Shown piece by piece: positions 7,955-15,047 of a DNA stretch of 64,000 bases (its first letter is position 1; each line of letters starts with the position of its first letter). Source of the stretch: a virus. The position numbers and the translations under genes are program-made. The notes below the pieces were generated by a model that saw nothing but the letters and a program-made list of their open reading frames with translations, was not told where the DNA came from and searched no databases. The stretch spans positions 62,001 to 126,000 of IMG/VR virus record IMGVR_UViG_3300009008_000008. The stretch is one strand, 5' to 3'.

Positions 7955-9124
7955 TCAAATCCTCTCAATAGGGTTACCAGCTTTCATCGCTTTGTTACCT
8001 CCGTGTGGTAACATGGTGCCCAACTCAAATTCTTTTAATGGAAAGGCGTTACACTCGTGCCCGTAAACATGACCGCGGGCATCCATCAATGGGTCAGAAT
8101 CTGTGGTACGCCAATATCGGCTATATACGTGGTCAAACAACATGGACAGCTTGGGTACCTCAGCCACCAGGGAGGGTAAAACAATAGTGCCCGTTGCAAG
8201 TCCTTCCAACAGGATGATGTCCTGCAGGTCCTGAATCTTGGAGAAGTCCGCCAGTAACATTTCACTGGACAGACGGAATTGCAGTTCAATGTGAGTAATC
8301 TTGGCACCACGGACAGGAAACTCCAGCTTCAGGAGGCTTTTCACACCTGTGGCAAAGGCCAGGATAGACTCTGGGGAACATCCACCCTCACCGCCCAACA
8401 ATACGTTGTTGACAGACAGGGGTAAAAACACCTGTTGCTGGTTATCAAAGATGCGGATAGATTCGACCGCTACCGCGTTCTTGGGTACCATTATATTAAA
8501 CAGTACAAACGCGCCTTCTCGTTCCGCCATCAGCTTATTGGGTGCCGAGGTATGGTCAATGGAAACGCCCTCTGCATCTTTAAAATTAGAGGGCGTGAGC
8601 ACTGTGCGAGAACCTCGAAAAACGTTGTACCCGCCAATATAAGAGGTACCAAAGCAAACGGGACACGAGGTCCCAGAAAAGCCAAATGGGTTGGTGGATG
8701 GTGTGGACATGGACTCATCTATTTCCCCGAGATCCACGATTTCTTCGTCGGCTGTCAATGAATCAGGTGTACGCTTGTTCTCTCCGGTACGCATACGAAT
8801 GTTGGTTGTGTTGGTCAATGTCGACCGGTCAGCATGAGCACTGTCGGCAGGCGTCATCGTAACAGGGGATCCGCTCAACAAGGTGTCCATCACTTCTGGT
8901 TTCATGGATCCATCAGAAGCCAAGGTATCGTTATAAGTGCAGGTACAACGATAACCATTGGTGAGAGGTAGGTACAAGGTTACAGGGTGCGGGTTCACCA
9001 AAAACGCATTGTTGAACTCATGCTGGGCTACTTCAGAGGTACGCTCCAACACACGATCTGCCACCTCTTTCACCCTGTGATTCTTGGGCTTTCTCTGGCG
9101 CCCTCTTTGACGAACAACTGGCAT
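7955..9124 (-). CDS. Probable virion structural protein with zinc motif
   Basis: This protein has 389 residues from the chosen start at 9124 (MPVVRQRGRQRKP); a longer frame starts at 9169. A basic N-terminus is followed by a split cysteine set: RCTCTYN at about residue 60 and SCPVCFGTSYIGGY at about residue 155, which together could bind one zinc ion. The rest is beta-rich. It is the first gene of a compact minus-strand block and lies divergent to the RuvC gene. A head- or tail-completion role is possible but not shown. Confidence 0.65.
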   Translation of the reverse strand: MPVVRQRGRQRKPKNHRVKEVADRVLERTSEVAQHEFNNAFLVNPHPVTLYLPLTNGYRCTCTYNDTLASDGSMKPEVMDTLLSGSPVTMTPADSAHADRSTLTNTTNIRMRTGENKRTPDSLTADEEIVDLGEIDESMSTPSTNPFGFSGTSCPVCFGTSYIGGYNVFRGSRTVLTPSNFKDAEGVSIDHTSAPNKLMAEREGAFVLFNIMVPKNAVAVESIRIFDNQQQVFLPLSVNNVLLGGEGGCSPESILAFATGVKSLLKLEFPVRGAKITHIELQFRLSSEMLLADFSKIQDLQDIILLEGLATGTIVLPSLVAEVPKLSMLFDHVYSRYWRTTDSDPLMDARGHVYGHECNAFPLKEFELGTMLPHGGNKAMKAGNPIERI

Positions 9125-9184
9125 GAAAATCCCTCGTATAATCCAGAAAAAGTGCTGGTATCGGCCCAAACGCCCTTAGTTCCC

Positions 9185-9192
9185 TGTAAATT
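9185..9192 (+). promoter_or_regulatory. Variant TGTAAATT promoter-type motif
   Basis: CTGTAAATTAAG about 24 bases upstream of the RuvC start. It differs from the recurrent TGTAAATA motif at the last base. Confidence 0.35.
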
Positions 9193-9215
9193 AAGAGAGT
9201 ACAAGGCGTACCTAA

Positions 9216-9866
9216 ATGAAATTATTGACAGACGGGACAGATATAGTGGAAAAAGGAAGGATAAGGGTCATAGGGCATGACCCAGGATCACGTAATTATG
9301 CCTACTCAGTGGTGGATGCTCGTGTGTGGGGGCACCTATTCCAGTACAAGGTACGCAAGTGTGGCATCATAGAAAAGGCAATACCTGCCCTTAAAGATGA
9401 CCTCAAGGAGGGTACCGTTCAATTTATTAAAGAGGTAGATGGTATAATAGGAGACTTTAAACCTGTCAACTATTTCATCGCAGAGCGGTTCGTGAGTAGG
9501 GGGCTGCGTGGAGATATTGGGGAACGTGCCAATATCATGCTAGGCATCGCGCTAGCACTCACCACCAGAAAAAAGGTAGGTGTGGTGGAGACCCCCATGA
9601 TTACCGCCTCCACCTGGAAGAACAGGACGAAAAAGATTTTGGACCTAAAAGAGTTATACAAGCAATGTCGGGTGCCACCACATGAGGTAGACGCTACGTT
9701 AATTGCCTTGTTTATAGCGTGCCAGCATTTTAAAATTAAACCCTATTCCTTCTTCAAGTCGGTAAAACATGTCCGAAAGTTTGTAGACAGGGTGGAGTCG
9801 GCTACAACCAGCAAACACCGCAACATACGACCAAAAAAATCTTTTGACCAATGTTTTGTCCATTAA
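9216..9866 (+). CDS. RuvC-type Holliday junction resolvase
   Basis: This structure-selective endonuclease of the RNase H/RuvC fold probably resolves branched DNA before packaging. Acidic catalytic residues appear in the usual order: D22 in IGHDPGSRNYAYSV, E90 in YFIAERFVSRG, and E157/D159 in PPHEVDATLIALF. At 216 aa it is slightly longer than cellular RuvC (about 170 aa) through a basic C-terminal tail. It is the first gene of a three-gene plus-strand operon, overlapping the next gene by 16 bases. A tail-terminal KKSFDQ stretch is not conserved in the family. Confidence 0.85.
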   Translation: MKLLTDGTDIVEKGRIRVIGHDPGSRNYAYSVVDARVWGHLFQYKVRKCGIIEKAIPALKDDLKEGTVQFIKEVDGIIGDFKPVNYFIAERFVSRGLRGDIGERANIMLGIALALTTRKKVGVVETPMITASTWKNRTKKILDLKELYKQCRVPPHEVDATLIALFIACQHFKIKPYSFFKSVKHVRKFVDRVESATTSKHRNIRPKKSFDQCFVH

Positions 9867-10315
9867 TAGGGAACCGGTTGGCAGAGTGCCAACCATCATG
9901 TATGTGGCAATCCAACTCTGGGTGCCTGCACTCGGAGGACGAGATACCAGATAAAATTCTGGCCAAGGCTAAGGGAATACCAGTACAAGAGGTAAAAAGG
10001 AGGAGGGAGGAGGGTGTGCGCAAAATCCACATCCTGATCATGTTACACCATTACCTAGAATACACGGCTAACAGGGCGGGACCCGCCCTGAACCCCTTGC
10101 AAGAGAGTTTACATATAAGGTATCCGTACAACCTACCAGACATTAAGGGGAAGCTAGGGTACGTCCTACCCGCAACCAACAAAAATTTATTTAGGTCCTT
10201 TTTAAATGATACGAAGGCCCGACGAAGGTTTCCATTAAAAACCGTATTACACCTATCTGCCAAGGAGTTACACCGACTCCGACGCCACCACAAGGAGAAC
10301 GAAACTGATGGATAA
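9851..10315 (+). CDS. Small Cys-rich phage protein of unknown function
   Basis: A 154-residue protein. The N-terminus has CPLIGNRLAEC, CMW and CLHS spaced as in short cysteine-rich phage proteins of the CPL-C-CAW-C pattern, probably a metal site. The rest is basic and helical, ending RLRRHHKENETDG. It overlaps the resolvase gene by 16 bases and the next gene by 8, so the three are co-translated. Function unknown. Confidence 0.6.
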   Translation: MFCPLIGNRLAECQPSCMWQSNSGCLHSEDEIPDKILAKAKGIPVQEVKRRREEGVRKIHILIMLHHYLEYTANRAGPALNPLQESLHIRYPYNLPDIKGKLGYVLPATNKNLFRSFLNDTKARRRFPLKTVLHLSAKELHRLRRHHKENETDG

Positions 10316-10955
10316 CGACCAAGCAATGCGCCCGAGTGAAGTTACCAGACTGGATTTCCACGAGTTGGAAAAGGCCAGCATTGGTCCTGTATGGGTATTC
10401 AACAACACCAAGGGTACCAAACGTAGTGACATCATGTTCAGTAGTGCCCGACCCAATGGCACGGGTACCGACACAGTGAAAATACCTGTTACGTTCCTAC
10501 CAATCGATCTCACCACCCAGGTCCCTCGTGAACAACTTATGACAGGCGCCGAGTTTCGGCGAGCGGTATCCGGGGGGCTTCTCAAAGTGGTGTCAGATAC
10601 GGACGCCCGCGGTTACATGCGGTCGCTAGATCGGGAAAGCATCTCAGAAGAAAAACGGCGGCTGCGTGATCTGGATGCCACCAGTGCTATCCAGAGCCAG
10701 TCTACCAGCATGGGACATTCTGCGGCGGAAGCCGTGGTGAGAAACAGTTTGGACGTGGATGGAGTATCACCGGCTGTAGTAAGCTTGATGGCAAGCGTGG
10801 GGGAAGACTCCCACCAATCCCAACTTAACAACACCTTGAGGTCCATGGCAGAGAGTCTGACCGATACGGATTGGGATCACATCATGAGTGAAGCCCGTCG
10901 AAACAAGTTGAAGAAGACCCTCCAGTATGCGAAGAAGGAAAAAGAGCAGAGGTAA
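10308..10955 (+). CDS. Unknown protein, last gene of the RuvC operon
   Basis: A 215-residue protein with a good AAGGAGAA Shine-Dalgarno before the ATG at 10308. The N-terminal half looks beta-rich (IGPVWVFNN, KIPVTFLPIDL); the C-terminal half is helical and highly charged. No recognised domain. It ends just before a strong intrinsic terminator. Confidence 0.65.
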   Translation: MDNDQAMRPSEVTRLDFHELEKASIGPVWVFNNTKGTKRSDIMFSSARPNGTGTDTVKIPVTFLPIDLTTQVPREQLMTGAEFRRAVSGGLLKVVSDTDARGYMRSLDRESISEEKRRLRDLDATSAIQSQSTSMGHSAAEAVVRNSLDVDGVSPAVVSLMASVGEDSHQSQLNNTLRSMAESLTDTDWDHIMSEARRNKLKKTLQYAKKEKEQR

Positions 10956-10984
10956 CACGCCCGTCACCTTTGCTGGTCCTGTGA

Positions 10985-11022
10985 GGGTCCAGGTCGGGTT
11001 TTAAGCCTGCCTGGACCCTTTT
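10985..11022 (+). terminator. Intrinsic terminator of the RuvC operon
   Basis: The 9-bp stem GGGTCCAGG / CCTGGACCC (10985-10993 with 11010-11018) is followed by TTTT, 30 bases after the stop at 10955. Confidence 0.8.
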
Positions 11023-11063
11023 ATCATGTGTGAGCTAAAAGTAGTGGAGAGGACCAGAGGAGG

Positions 11064-12173
11064 TCAGGAAAGGCGAACGCGGAGTTCTTGGAGGAAGGCA
11101 AGGCCCGTACGTTGTGGAACGTCCAGGGAACGAAGACAGTACCGGATGTAGCGGTGTAGGCGCCCGCAACCCAACAAACGTTCAAAGTATTGTTCGTTGG
11201 TTACACCTTTACGTACCATCTTCTTTTCTTGTAGCCAGTCTGTGAACCGGGCATCATGAGTACCCGTAAGGAGTTCCAGGAACCTACGCTTTTTCCCACC
11301 GTACCCAGCCAGCAAGGATCTGGCGGTTAAAGCATCTTCGATTGTGAAAGCTCGATCACGGAAACTCTGTTGGGAACCTGTCAACGTCGATACCAAAAAG
11401 TCATCCGATTCCACCACGCGGAGGCTATCCCGTAACATATCCAATGACACCTTGAGGCTGGAGAAAGTACCATCATCATTCCGGATGAGGTTATTCCTGC
11501 TCTTGGATGTATGCTTGAGGATCAGGTTCACACCATGGTTGTGGATACTGCGTTTGGCAATGTTCGTGCTGTGAAGCCGACTGTCCACACAGGGGTACAT
11601 CAACAACAGACTTTGGATACCCCTAAGCAACAAGTCCATCACAAGGTCTTCAAGGTCAATGCCATAGGACCGGGCCAGAAACCGCATTTTCTTGGTAACA
11701 AATTTTCGGGTATATATGTCCACCTCTTTTACCACCCGCTCTGTAGCGGCGTTAATGCCTCGTAGGGGCAAGGCCTTGTAGCGGTCTGTATAGGGGGGTA
11801 ATGCCCGTCGAAGGTCCTTCGACCGTTTGAGATATCGGGCAAGCTCAGTGTCACGGCTTTTGACTTCAAATTCCTGGGAGGTCCTGGTGGCTTGCTGACG
11901 TGTCCAGTAGGCATTATGGACGTAGCTGTAGTATAACCAGGTTTTAATATTTTTTAAGATGTACCCTTGTACCCCCAACTCTGCCCTAAATTCCCTGACG
12001 CTGATACCTTCACCAAGGAGGTCCTCCAACCGTCGGGTAAGCTCTCGGCTCTTAATACCCCTGAACAGGTAGAGCAGAACGGCGGTAACTGCCCTACGTT
12101 GCCAGCTTAGGGGTATCCTTAAATAACTTGGGAAGTGGTGTATTAACATCAACTCGATGGTGTTTCGGCCCAT
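11064..12173 (-). CDS. Possible sigma-factor-like transcription protein
   Basis: A 369-residue very basic helical protein. The stretch near residues 150-215 (KKMRFLARSYGIDLEDLVMD and then AKRSIHNHGVNLILKH) resembles sigma-70 region 2, with a DLV motif followed by a helix ending in Arg/His residues. The C-terminal part has several short basic helices that could form a region-4-like DNA-binding domain. It begins at 12173 with GAGGGG as Shine-Dalgarno. A phage-specific sigma factor would suit the TGTAAATA promoters in the window. The resemblance is weak; a structural DNA-binding protein is the alternative. Confidence 0.4.
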   Translation of the reverse strand: MGRNTIELMLIHHFPSYLRIPLSWQRRAVTAVLLYLFRGIKSRELTRRLEDLLGEGISVREFRAELGVQGYILKNIKTWLYYSYVHNAYWTRQQATRTSQEFEVKSRDTELARYLKRSKDLRRALPPYTDRYKALPLRGINAATERVVKEVDIYTRKFVTKKMRFLARSYGIDLEDLVMDLLLRGIQSLLLMYPCVDSRLHSTNIAKRSIHNHGVNLILKHTSKSRNNLIRNDDGTFSSLKVSLDMLRDSLRVVESDDFLVSTLTGSQQSFRDRAFTIEDALTARSLLAGYGGKKRRFLELLTGTHDARFTDWLQEKKMVRKGVTNEQYFERLLGCGRLHRYIRYCLRSLDVPQRTGLAFLQELRVRLS

Positions 12174-12184
12174 TTGTCATCCCC

Positions 12185-12964
12185 TCACTTTTCGTCAAAT
12201 TCGATGCTAACGGTAGCCCCTGTTTCATGGTCCCGGACCTTCATCGTGTCCCGTCTGCTGCGGGAACCGCGTTTCTTTTTTGGCTTTTTCCCTTGAGCCA
12301 AAGATTCCAAGTCTGAGGTACAAGCATCAATGGTGGGTGCTTCGTAACTATCCAGGTCTGACTTCTTTCGGATGACGGGCATACGCTTTTTGGTCAAAAG
12401 GTGGGAACGTAGATCTTTGGGCGTTTGGATTTTCCCTTCTTCCGTCAAACGTTCCGATAGGGCTGTAAACCGACTCTTGGACAGGACTGAGGCAATCGGA
12501 AGGGTTAAGAAAACCAACTTTTTGCGGTAACGTTTGGAACGGAGTGAGCTGGCAACATGGAGGTACTTGAGGTCCTTGGTGGCCCCAATGACACGCCCCT
12601 GAAACCAACAGTCGAGGTAGGATATACGGGGAGCCGACAAGTTCATAAAAATGGGCTGGCCAAATTTGTAACCCGTCTTTTGGACGGTGGCAGCGTACTT
12701 GAACAAGTAGGCCAATATGCGGAGTTGGCTGGGTTTGAGGTCCTTGGCGATTATCGCGATTTGCTCGATCGCGTCTTCCTGGACCGTCACCAGCTTGTAG
12801 GTATCTGGGGTAAAATCGTCACAGGCAGAAGCAAAGGACTGAACCCCGAGGTCCTTACACTTTTTATCATAAACAGCGGGCCCTCTCTTATGATGGAGGC
12901 ATTCCCCGCACTTCATACCCAAACTTAGCTTCCCTGACTTGGAAGGCGTCCCTTTCTTCAACAT
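12185..12964 (-). CDS. Zinc-binding protein, probably DNA/RNA-associated
   Basis: A 259-residue protein. The N-terminal module CGECLHHKRGP, a C near residue 36 and ACDDFTPD near 48 form a four-cysteine zinc site of a type seen in many small phage and bacterial proteins. A helical middle domain follows. The C-terminus is a lysine-rich tail (KKPKKKRGSRSRR). It ends 11 bases before the sigma-like gene, forming an operon. A perfect palindrome lies just upstream at 12985-13003. Confidence 0.6.
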   Translation of the reverse strand: MLKKGTPSKSGKLSLGMKCGECLHHKRGPAVYDKKCKDLGVQSFASACDDFTPDTYKLVTVQEDAIEQIAIIAKDLKPSQLRILAYLFKYAATVQKTGYKFGQPIFMNLSAPRISYLDCWFQGRVIGATKDLKYLHVASSLRSKRYRKKLVFLTLPIASVLSKSRFTALSERLTEEGKIQTPKDLRSHLLTKKRMPVIRKKSDLDSYEAPTIDACTSDLESLAQGKKPKKKRGSRSRRDTMKVRDHETGATVSIEFDEK

Positions 12965-12984
12965 AAGGATTCCCCGGTTGGTAG

Positions 12985-13003
12985 GTGAGCGTTATACGCT
13001 CAC
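12985..13003. promoter_or_regulatory. Perfect palindrome, operator candidate
   Basis: GTGAGCG-TTATA-CGCTCAC, flanked by direct CTACCAACCG repeats on the minus strand, lies between the HNH gene's stop and the zinc protein's start at 12964. There is no T-run, so it is a poor terminator and a plausible repressor site. Confidence 0.4.
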
Positions 13004-13019
13004 GGTTGGTAGTTGGTAT

Positions 13020-13514
13020 CTAGTGCCCTATGTGCCTCATATATACCACTTTAATTCCCTCTTTCACCACTTGGTCCTGCGTTAACCCTAGACCCTTCGC
13101 TGATAGTTTTAACATACGATGGGTTGCAGCGTCAAGCGTTGTCATGTATTTCACGGGTCGGTGGTCGGAACCCTTTGATATTTCGTTCGCTTTGGAGATG
13201 ACAGAAGCCAGATAAACCGCTTGGTCTACCTGGCCGGAACCCTTCCATTTGGAACAGAGTTGGGTGATATACTGGGTACCATACTTGACATACTGGGGAA
13301 TGCGTATCTGGTGGGTGTTATAATGACAAATCCCGCACAGGGTTACAGTAGGACCGGTTTCCCCTCCGCAATGCCGAGGTACCACATGGTGTTCTTCCAA
13401 GCCATCTTTGTCTTGGCAAATCCAACAGTGGTCCAACTTCAATGTACGCTTAATTTCCAAACGTTGTGCCCTTGTTAATACTTTAACTTGATGGAGCCGT
13501 GCGGGTTTGCCCAT
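13020..13514 (-). CDS. HNH endonuclease, probable free-standing homing nuclease
   Basis: This protein nicks or cuts DNA. A zinc-held beta-beta-alpha-metal motif is visible: CWIC, EEHHVVPRHCGGETGP, then CGICHYNTH. The C-terminal about 50 residues (TTLDAATHRMLKLSAKGLGL) look like a small ribbon-helix-helix DNA-binding domain. I chose the ATG at 13514 because it follows a near-perfect sigma-70 promoter at 13533-13561 with a leader of only about 12 bases. A longer frame to 13661 would run through the promoter and a 20-bp inverted repeat. It sits beside tRNA genes, a common place for such selfish genes. Confidence 0.85.
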   Translation of the reverse strand: MGKPARLHQVKVLTRAQRLEIKRTLKLDHCWICQDKDGLEEHHVVPRHCGGETGPTVTLCGICHYNTHQIRIPQYVKYGTQYITQLCSKWKGSGQVDQAVYLASVISKANEISKGSDHRPVKYMTTLDAATHRMLKLSAKGLGLTQDQVVKEGIKVVYMRHIGH

Positions 13515-13532
13515 ACCCAACACTACGACACC

Positions 13533-13561
13533 ATTGTAACATATACCAACAGAAGAGTCAA
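13533..13561 (-). promoter_or_regulatory. Sigma-70 promoter for the HNH gene
   Basis: On the minus strand, -35 TTGACT (13561-13556), a 17-base spacer, and -10 TACAAT (13538-13533). The HNH start codon lies 19 bases after the -10 box. Confidence 0.75.
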
Positions 13562-13601
13562 GTAAAATTTCATGACTCGAAAAACCCAAGGATTTCAATG
13601 T

Positions 13602-13710
13602 CTTGCCATAGAAGAGCCCAGATGGAGGCAGGCAACGTTGGGCATGGACGTTAGGCGGCACTCGGAGACCGGGGAGATCACACTATACACCTGGGCCCTT
13701 CTATGGCAAG
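13602..13710. repeat. 20-bp inverted repeat enclosing 69 bases
   Basis: The arms CTTGCCATAGAAGAGCCCAG (13602-13621) and 13691-13710 pair at 19 of 20 positions. On the minus strand a TGTAAATA motif at 13747-13754 lies about 37 bases upstream of the right arm, so the structure is probably transcribed as a long stem-loop RNA. I see no protein in it. Confidence 0.6.
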
Positions 13711-13746
13711 GCAGGCCCACCTACTTGGGACCCTGCCCTCATGGTT

Positions 13747-13754
13747 TATTTACA
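13747..13754 (-). promoter_or_regulatory. TTGTAAATA promoter-type motif
   Basis: CTTGTAAATAAA on the minus strand, between the Thr-type tRNA gene (ends 13782) and the inverted repeat at 13602-13710. Confidence 0.5.
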
Positions 13755-13781
13755 AGAAATTATTATAAACTGAGCCAAAAA

Positions 13782-13869
13782 TGGAGCCAGGAACAGGATT
13801 CGAACCTGCGTTGGGTTTTCGCCGTCGGCTTACAAAGCCGCTCCTCTCGGCCGCTGGAGGGACCCTGGC
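13782..13869 (-). tRNA. tRNA, anticodon TGT by geometry (Thr), long variable arm
   Basis: The acceptor GCCAGGG pairs with TCCTGGC, and a CCA end is encoded. The T arm GCAGG-TTCGAAT-CCTGT is sound. The anticodon arm GCGGC-TTTGTAA-GCCGA gives TGT with one mismatch at its base. The roughly 15-base variable region is of class II size, usual for Leu, Ser or Tyr rather than Thr. A Tyr reading (GTA) would break the anticodon stem. The gene is certain; the identity is probable. Confidence 0.8.
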
Positions 13870-13972
13870 AAATCAAGATTAGACTAGAGATATGGACCTG
13901 CGTTTGGGTAGAACCAACAACCTAAGGCTTAACAGGCCCTCACTTTACCAACCAAACTACTGTGGATTAAGA

Positions 13973-14080
13973 TGGCACGTAGTAGGAATCGAACCTACGA
14001 TTCTCGCTTAAACGGTTGATCAGTCCGCTATCGGCGAGCACAGACTCTGCCTGCGCGTTTACCACTCCGCCATACGTGCC
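13973..14080 (-). tRNA. Abnormally long tRNA-like gene (108 nt), anticodon unclear
   Basis: The acceptor GGCACGT/ACGTGCC is perfect, the D arm GGCGGAGTGGTAAACGC is Leu-like, and the T arm GTAGG-TTCGATT-CCTAC is intact. Between the D and T arms are about 70 bases instead of the usual about 45 for class II. One hairpin has the stem CGCAG/CTGTG with a loop lacking T33. A second has a CTGATCA loop (GAT, Ile-like). A CTCGC/GCGAG stem encloses the latter. No CCA is encoded. It may be a tRNA with an inserted arm, a degraded tRNA or a tRNA-like RNA. It begins 9 bases after the ncRNA at 14090-14344. Confidence 0.6.
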
Positions 14081-14089
14081 ACAAAGAAA

Positions 14090-14344
14090 ATATGGTGTGC
14101 TATTACGCCAAAGAGGAGTTCACCCTTACCATCTCTGGGGTGGCTTACTACTTCACCAAGTGGCGCCCGTCGCCTATCCCTCATAGCAGGTGGTCCTGCA
14201 GAGCTCTTTATTTGGATGCCGCCACCCAAACGTTAGCCTAGAGGTTTCCCTGGTTCATGCCCTTGCAATCCAGGTACGTACTACAACTAACGGCCTTTGC
14301 CTCACTCTTTAAAGGATGGCTGCTTCTAAGCCAACCTCCCATAC
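14090..14344 (-). ncRNA. Structured RNA mimicking the 23S rRNA GTPase-associated centre
   Basis: Minus-strand bases 14337-14303 (35 nt, containing TTGGCTTAGAAGCAGCCATC and TTTAAAGA) reproduce helix 43 of the 23S GTPase-associated centre. Bases 14107-14095 (CGTAATAGCACAC) reproduce the helix 44 loop. In 23S rRNA these parts are continuous; here 195 nt separate them. An outer stem GUAUGG/CCAUAU (14344-14339 with 14095-14090) encloses both, and AAAGAG/CUCUUU closes the insertion. The insertion contains its own stems, for example CGTTAG/CTAACG, CCTGG/CCAGG and GCAGG/CCTGC. The RNA starts just after the stop of the gene at 14357 and ends 9 bases before a tRNA gene, so RNase P cleavage would set its 3' end. 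It may bind ribosomal protein L11 or translation factors. That role is inference. Confidence 0.7.
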
Positions 14345-14356
14345 CTTATAGTATAT

Positions 14357-14728
14357 TCAATACCACGTTCGATGTTGTTCAAATACCCATTCACGACCAT
14401 CGTCAGCTTCACCGATACTCCACTTAATGTCCTCCGGAATCTCTATGACCTTCAGGTCAGGGGCCAAATCCTGGTGTTGGTTGAATGCTTCCAAGAGAGC
14501 AGGGTCATCACGCGGTATATCAAACACTGGGCAAAATCGTTCACCATCCTTGGTGTAGTTAAAGGATGCATGTGGTTCGTCTTCATGGGCCTGGTCTTTA
14601 TAAGATTGGACATACACTCCGTCCAGTTCCCACTGGAGATCAACACCAGTAGCCTGTGCCCAGGCCATCACAATTTTGTGTGGAAGGGAAAACCCACCGA
14701 TTTCTTTGTTAATGAGTATATGCCTCAC
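14357..14728 (-). CDS. Conserved-type small phage protein of unknown function
   Basis: A 123-residue acidic protein starting with GTG at 14728 (AAGGTAG upstream). The N-terminus (ILINKEIGGFSLPHK) resembles small proteins found in many large phages that begin VINK-GGFGLS. The rest (WSIGEADDGREWVFEQH) is typical of the same group. It lies between tRNA-Gln and the ncRNA at 14090-14344. Function unknown. Confidence 0.65.
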   Translation of the reverse strand: MRHILINKEIGGFSLPHKIVMAWAQATGVDLQWELDGVYVQSYKDQAHEDEPHASFNYTKDGERFCPVFDIPRDDPALLEAFNQHQDLAPDLKVIEIPEDIKWSIGEADDGREWVFEQHRTWY

Positions 14729-14755
14729 GAGTAACTACCTTAAGTACTGGTTGAT

Positions 14756-14832
14756 TGGCTGGCCCTCCTGGATTCGAACCAGGGATACACAGAATCAAAA
14801 TCTGTTGCCTTACCAAACTTGGCTAAGGGCCA
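14756..14832 (-). tRNA. tRNA-Gln (TTG)
   Basis: The acceptor TGGCCCT/AGGGCCA has discriminator G and an encoded CCA. The anticodon arm ACAGA-TTTTGAT-TCTGT reads TTG. The T loop TTCGAAT is standard. U1 at the 5' end is usual for tRNA-Gln. Confidence 0.93.
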
Positions 14833-14846
14833 ATCGAATACCACAG

Positions 14847-15047
14847 GCTGGGCGTTACTCCAGCTACACGGTTTCTCACCAGGAATATAACCGGGATCAC
14901 CTGGTAATTCGCACGAGCTACACTGGCATCAGGCCCTTATCCCTTGCCATTTGGGCAATATCCCTCCTGTCACCAGGAGGCCCCCGTTTACCGCGGGGCG
15001 GTACAACGCAATTATGCCACTCCTCTATATATTATTATTATATAGAG
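14847..15047 (-). ncRNA. Hairpin-dense region upstream of tRNA-Gln, ncRNA candidate
   Basis: Six perfect hairpins follow one another: CTCTATATA/TATATAGAG (15023-15047), CCCCG/CGGGG (14982-14998), CCTCCTG-GTGA-CAGGAGG with a GNRA loop (14963-14980), TTGCC/GGCAA (14944-14958), ACCAGG/CCTGGT (14878-14905) and GCTGG/CCAGC (14847-14864). No protein fits. The first hairpin overlaps the end of the gene at 15012-15260. Like the RNA at 14090-14344, the region lies directly 5' of a tRNA gene. I recognise no known family. Confidence 0.5.

Noticed and set aside
13782-13869. Reading the first tRNA as Tyr (GTA)
   Set aside because: Moving the loop by one base breaks the anticodon stem; only TGT keeps four good pairs.
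14165-14290. AGTACG and AGGACC words in the ncRNA, recalling the sarcin-ricin loop
   Set aside because: The two words lie far apart and do not pair as in the 23S loop; the GAGA core is missing. Probably chance.
14090-14344. tmRNA, RNase P RNA or group I intron as identity of the ncRNA
   Set aside because: The conserved tmRNA ends and resume frame, the RNase P GAGGAAAGUCC core and group I P7-type core are not visible.
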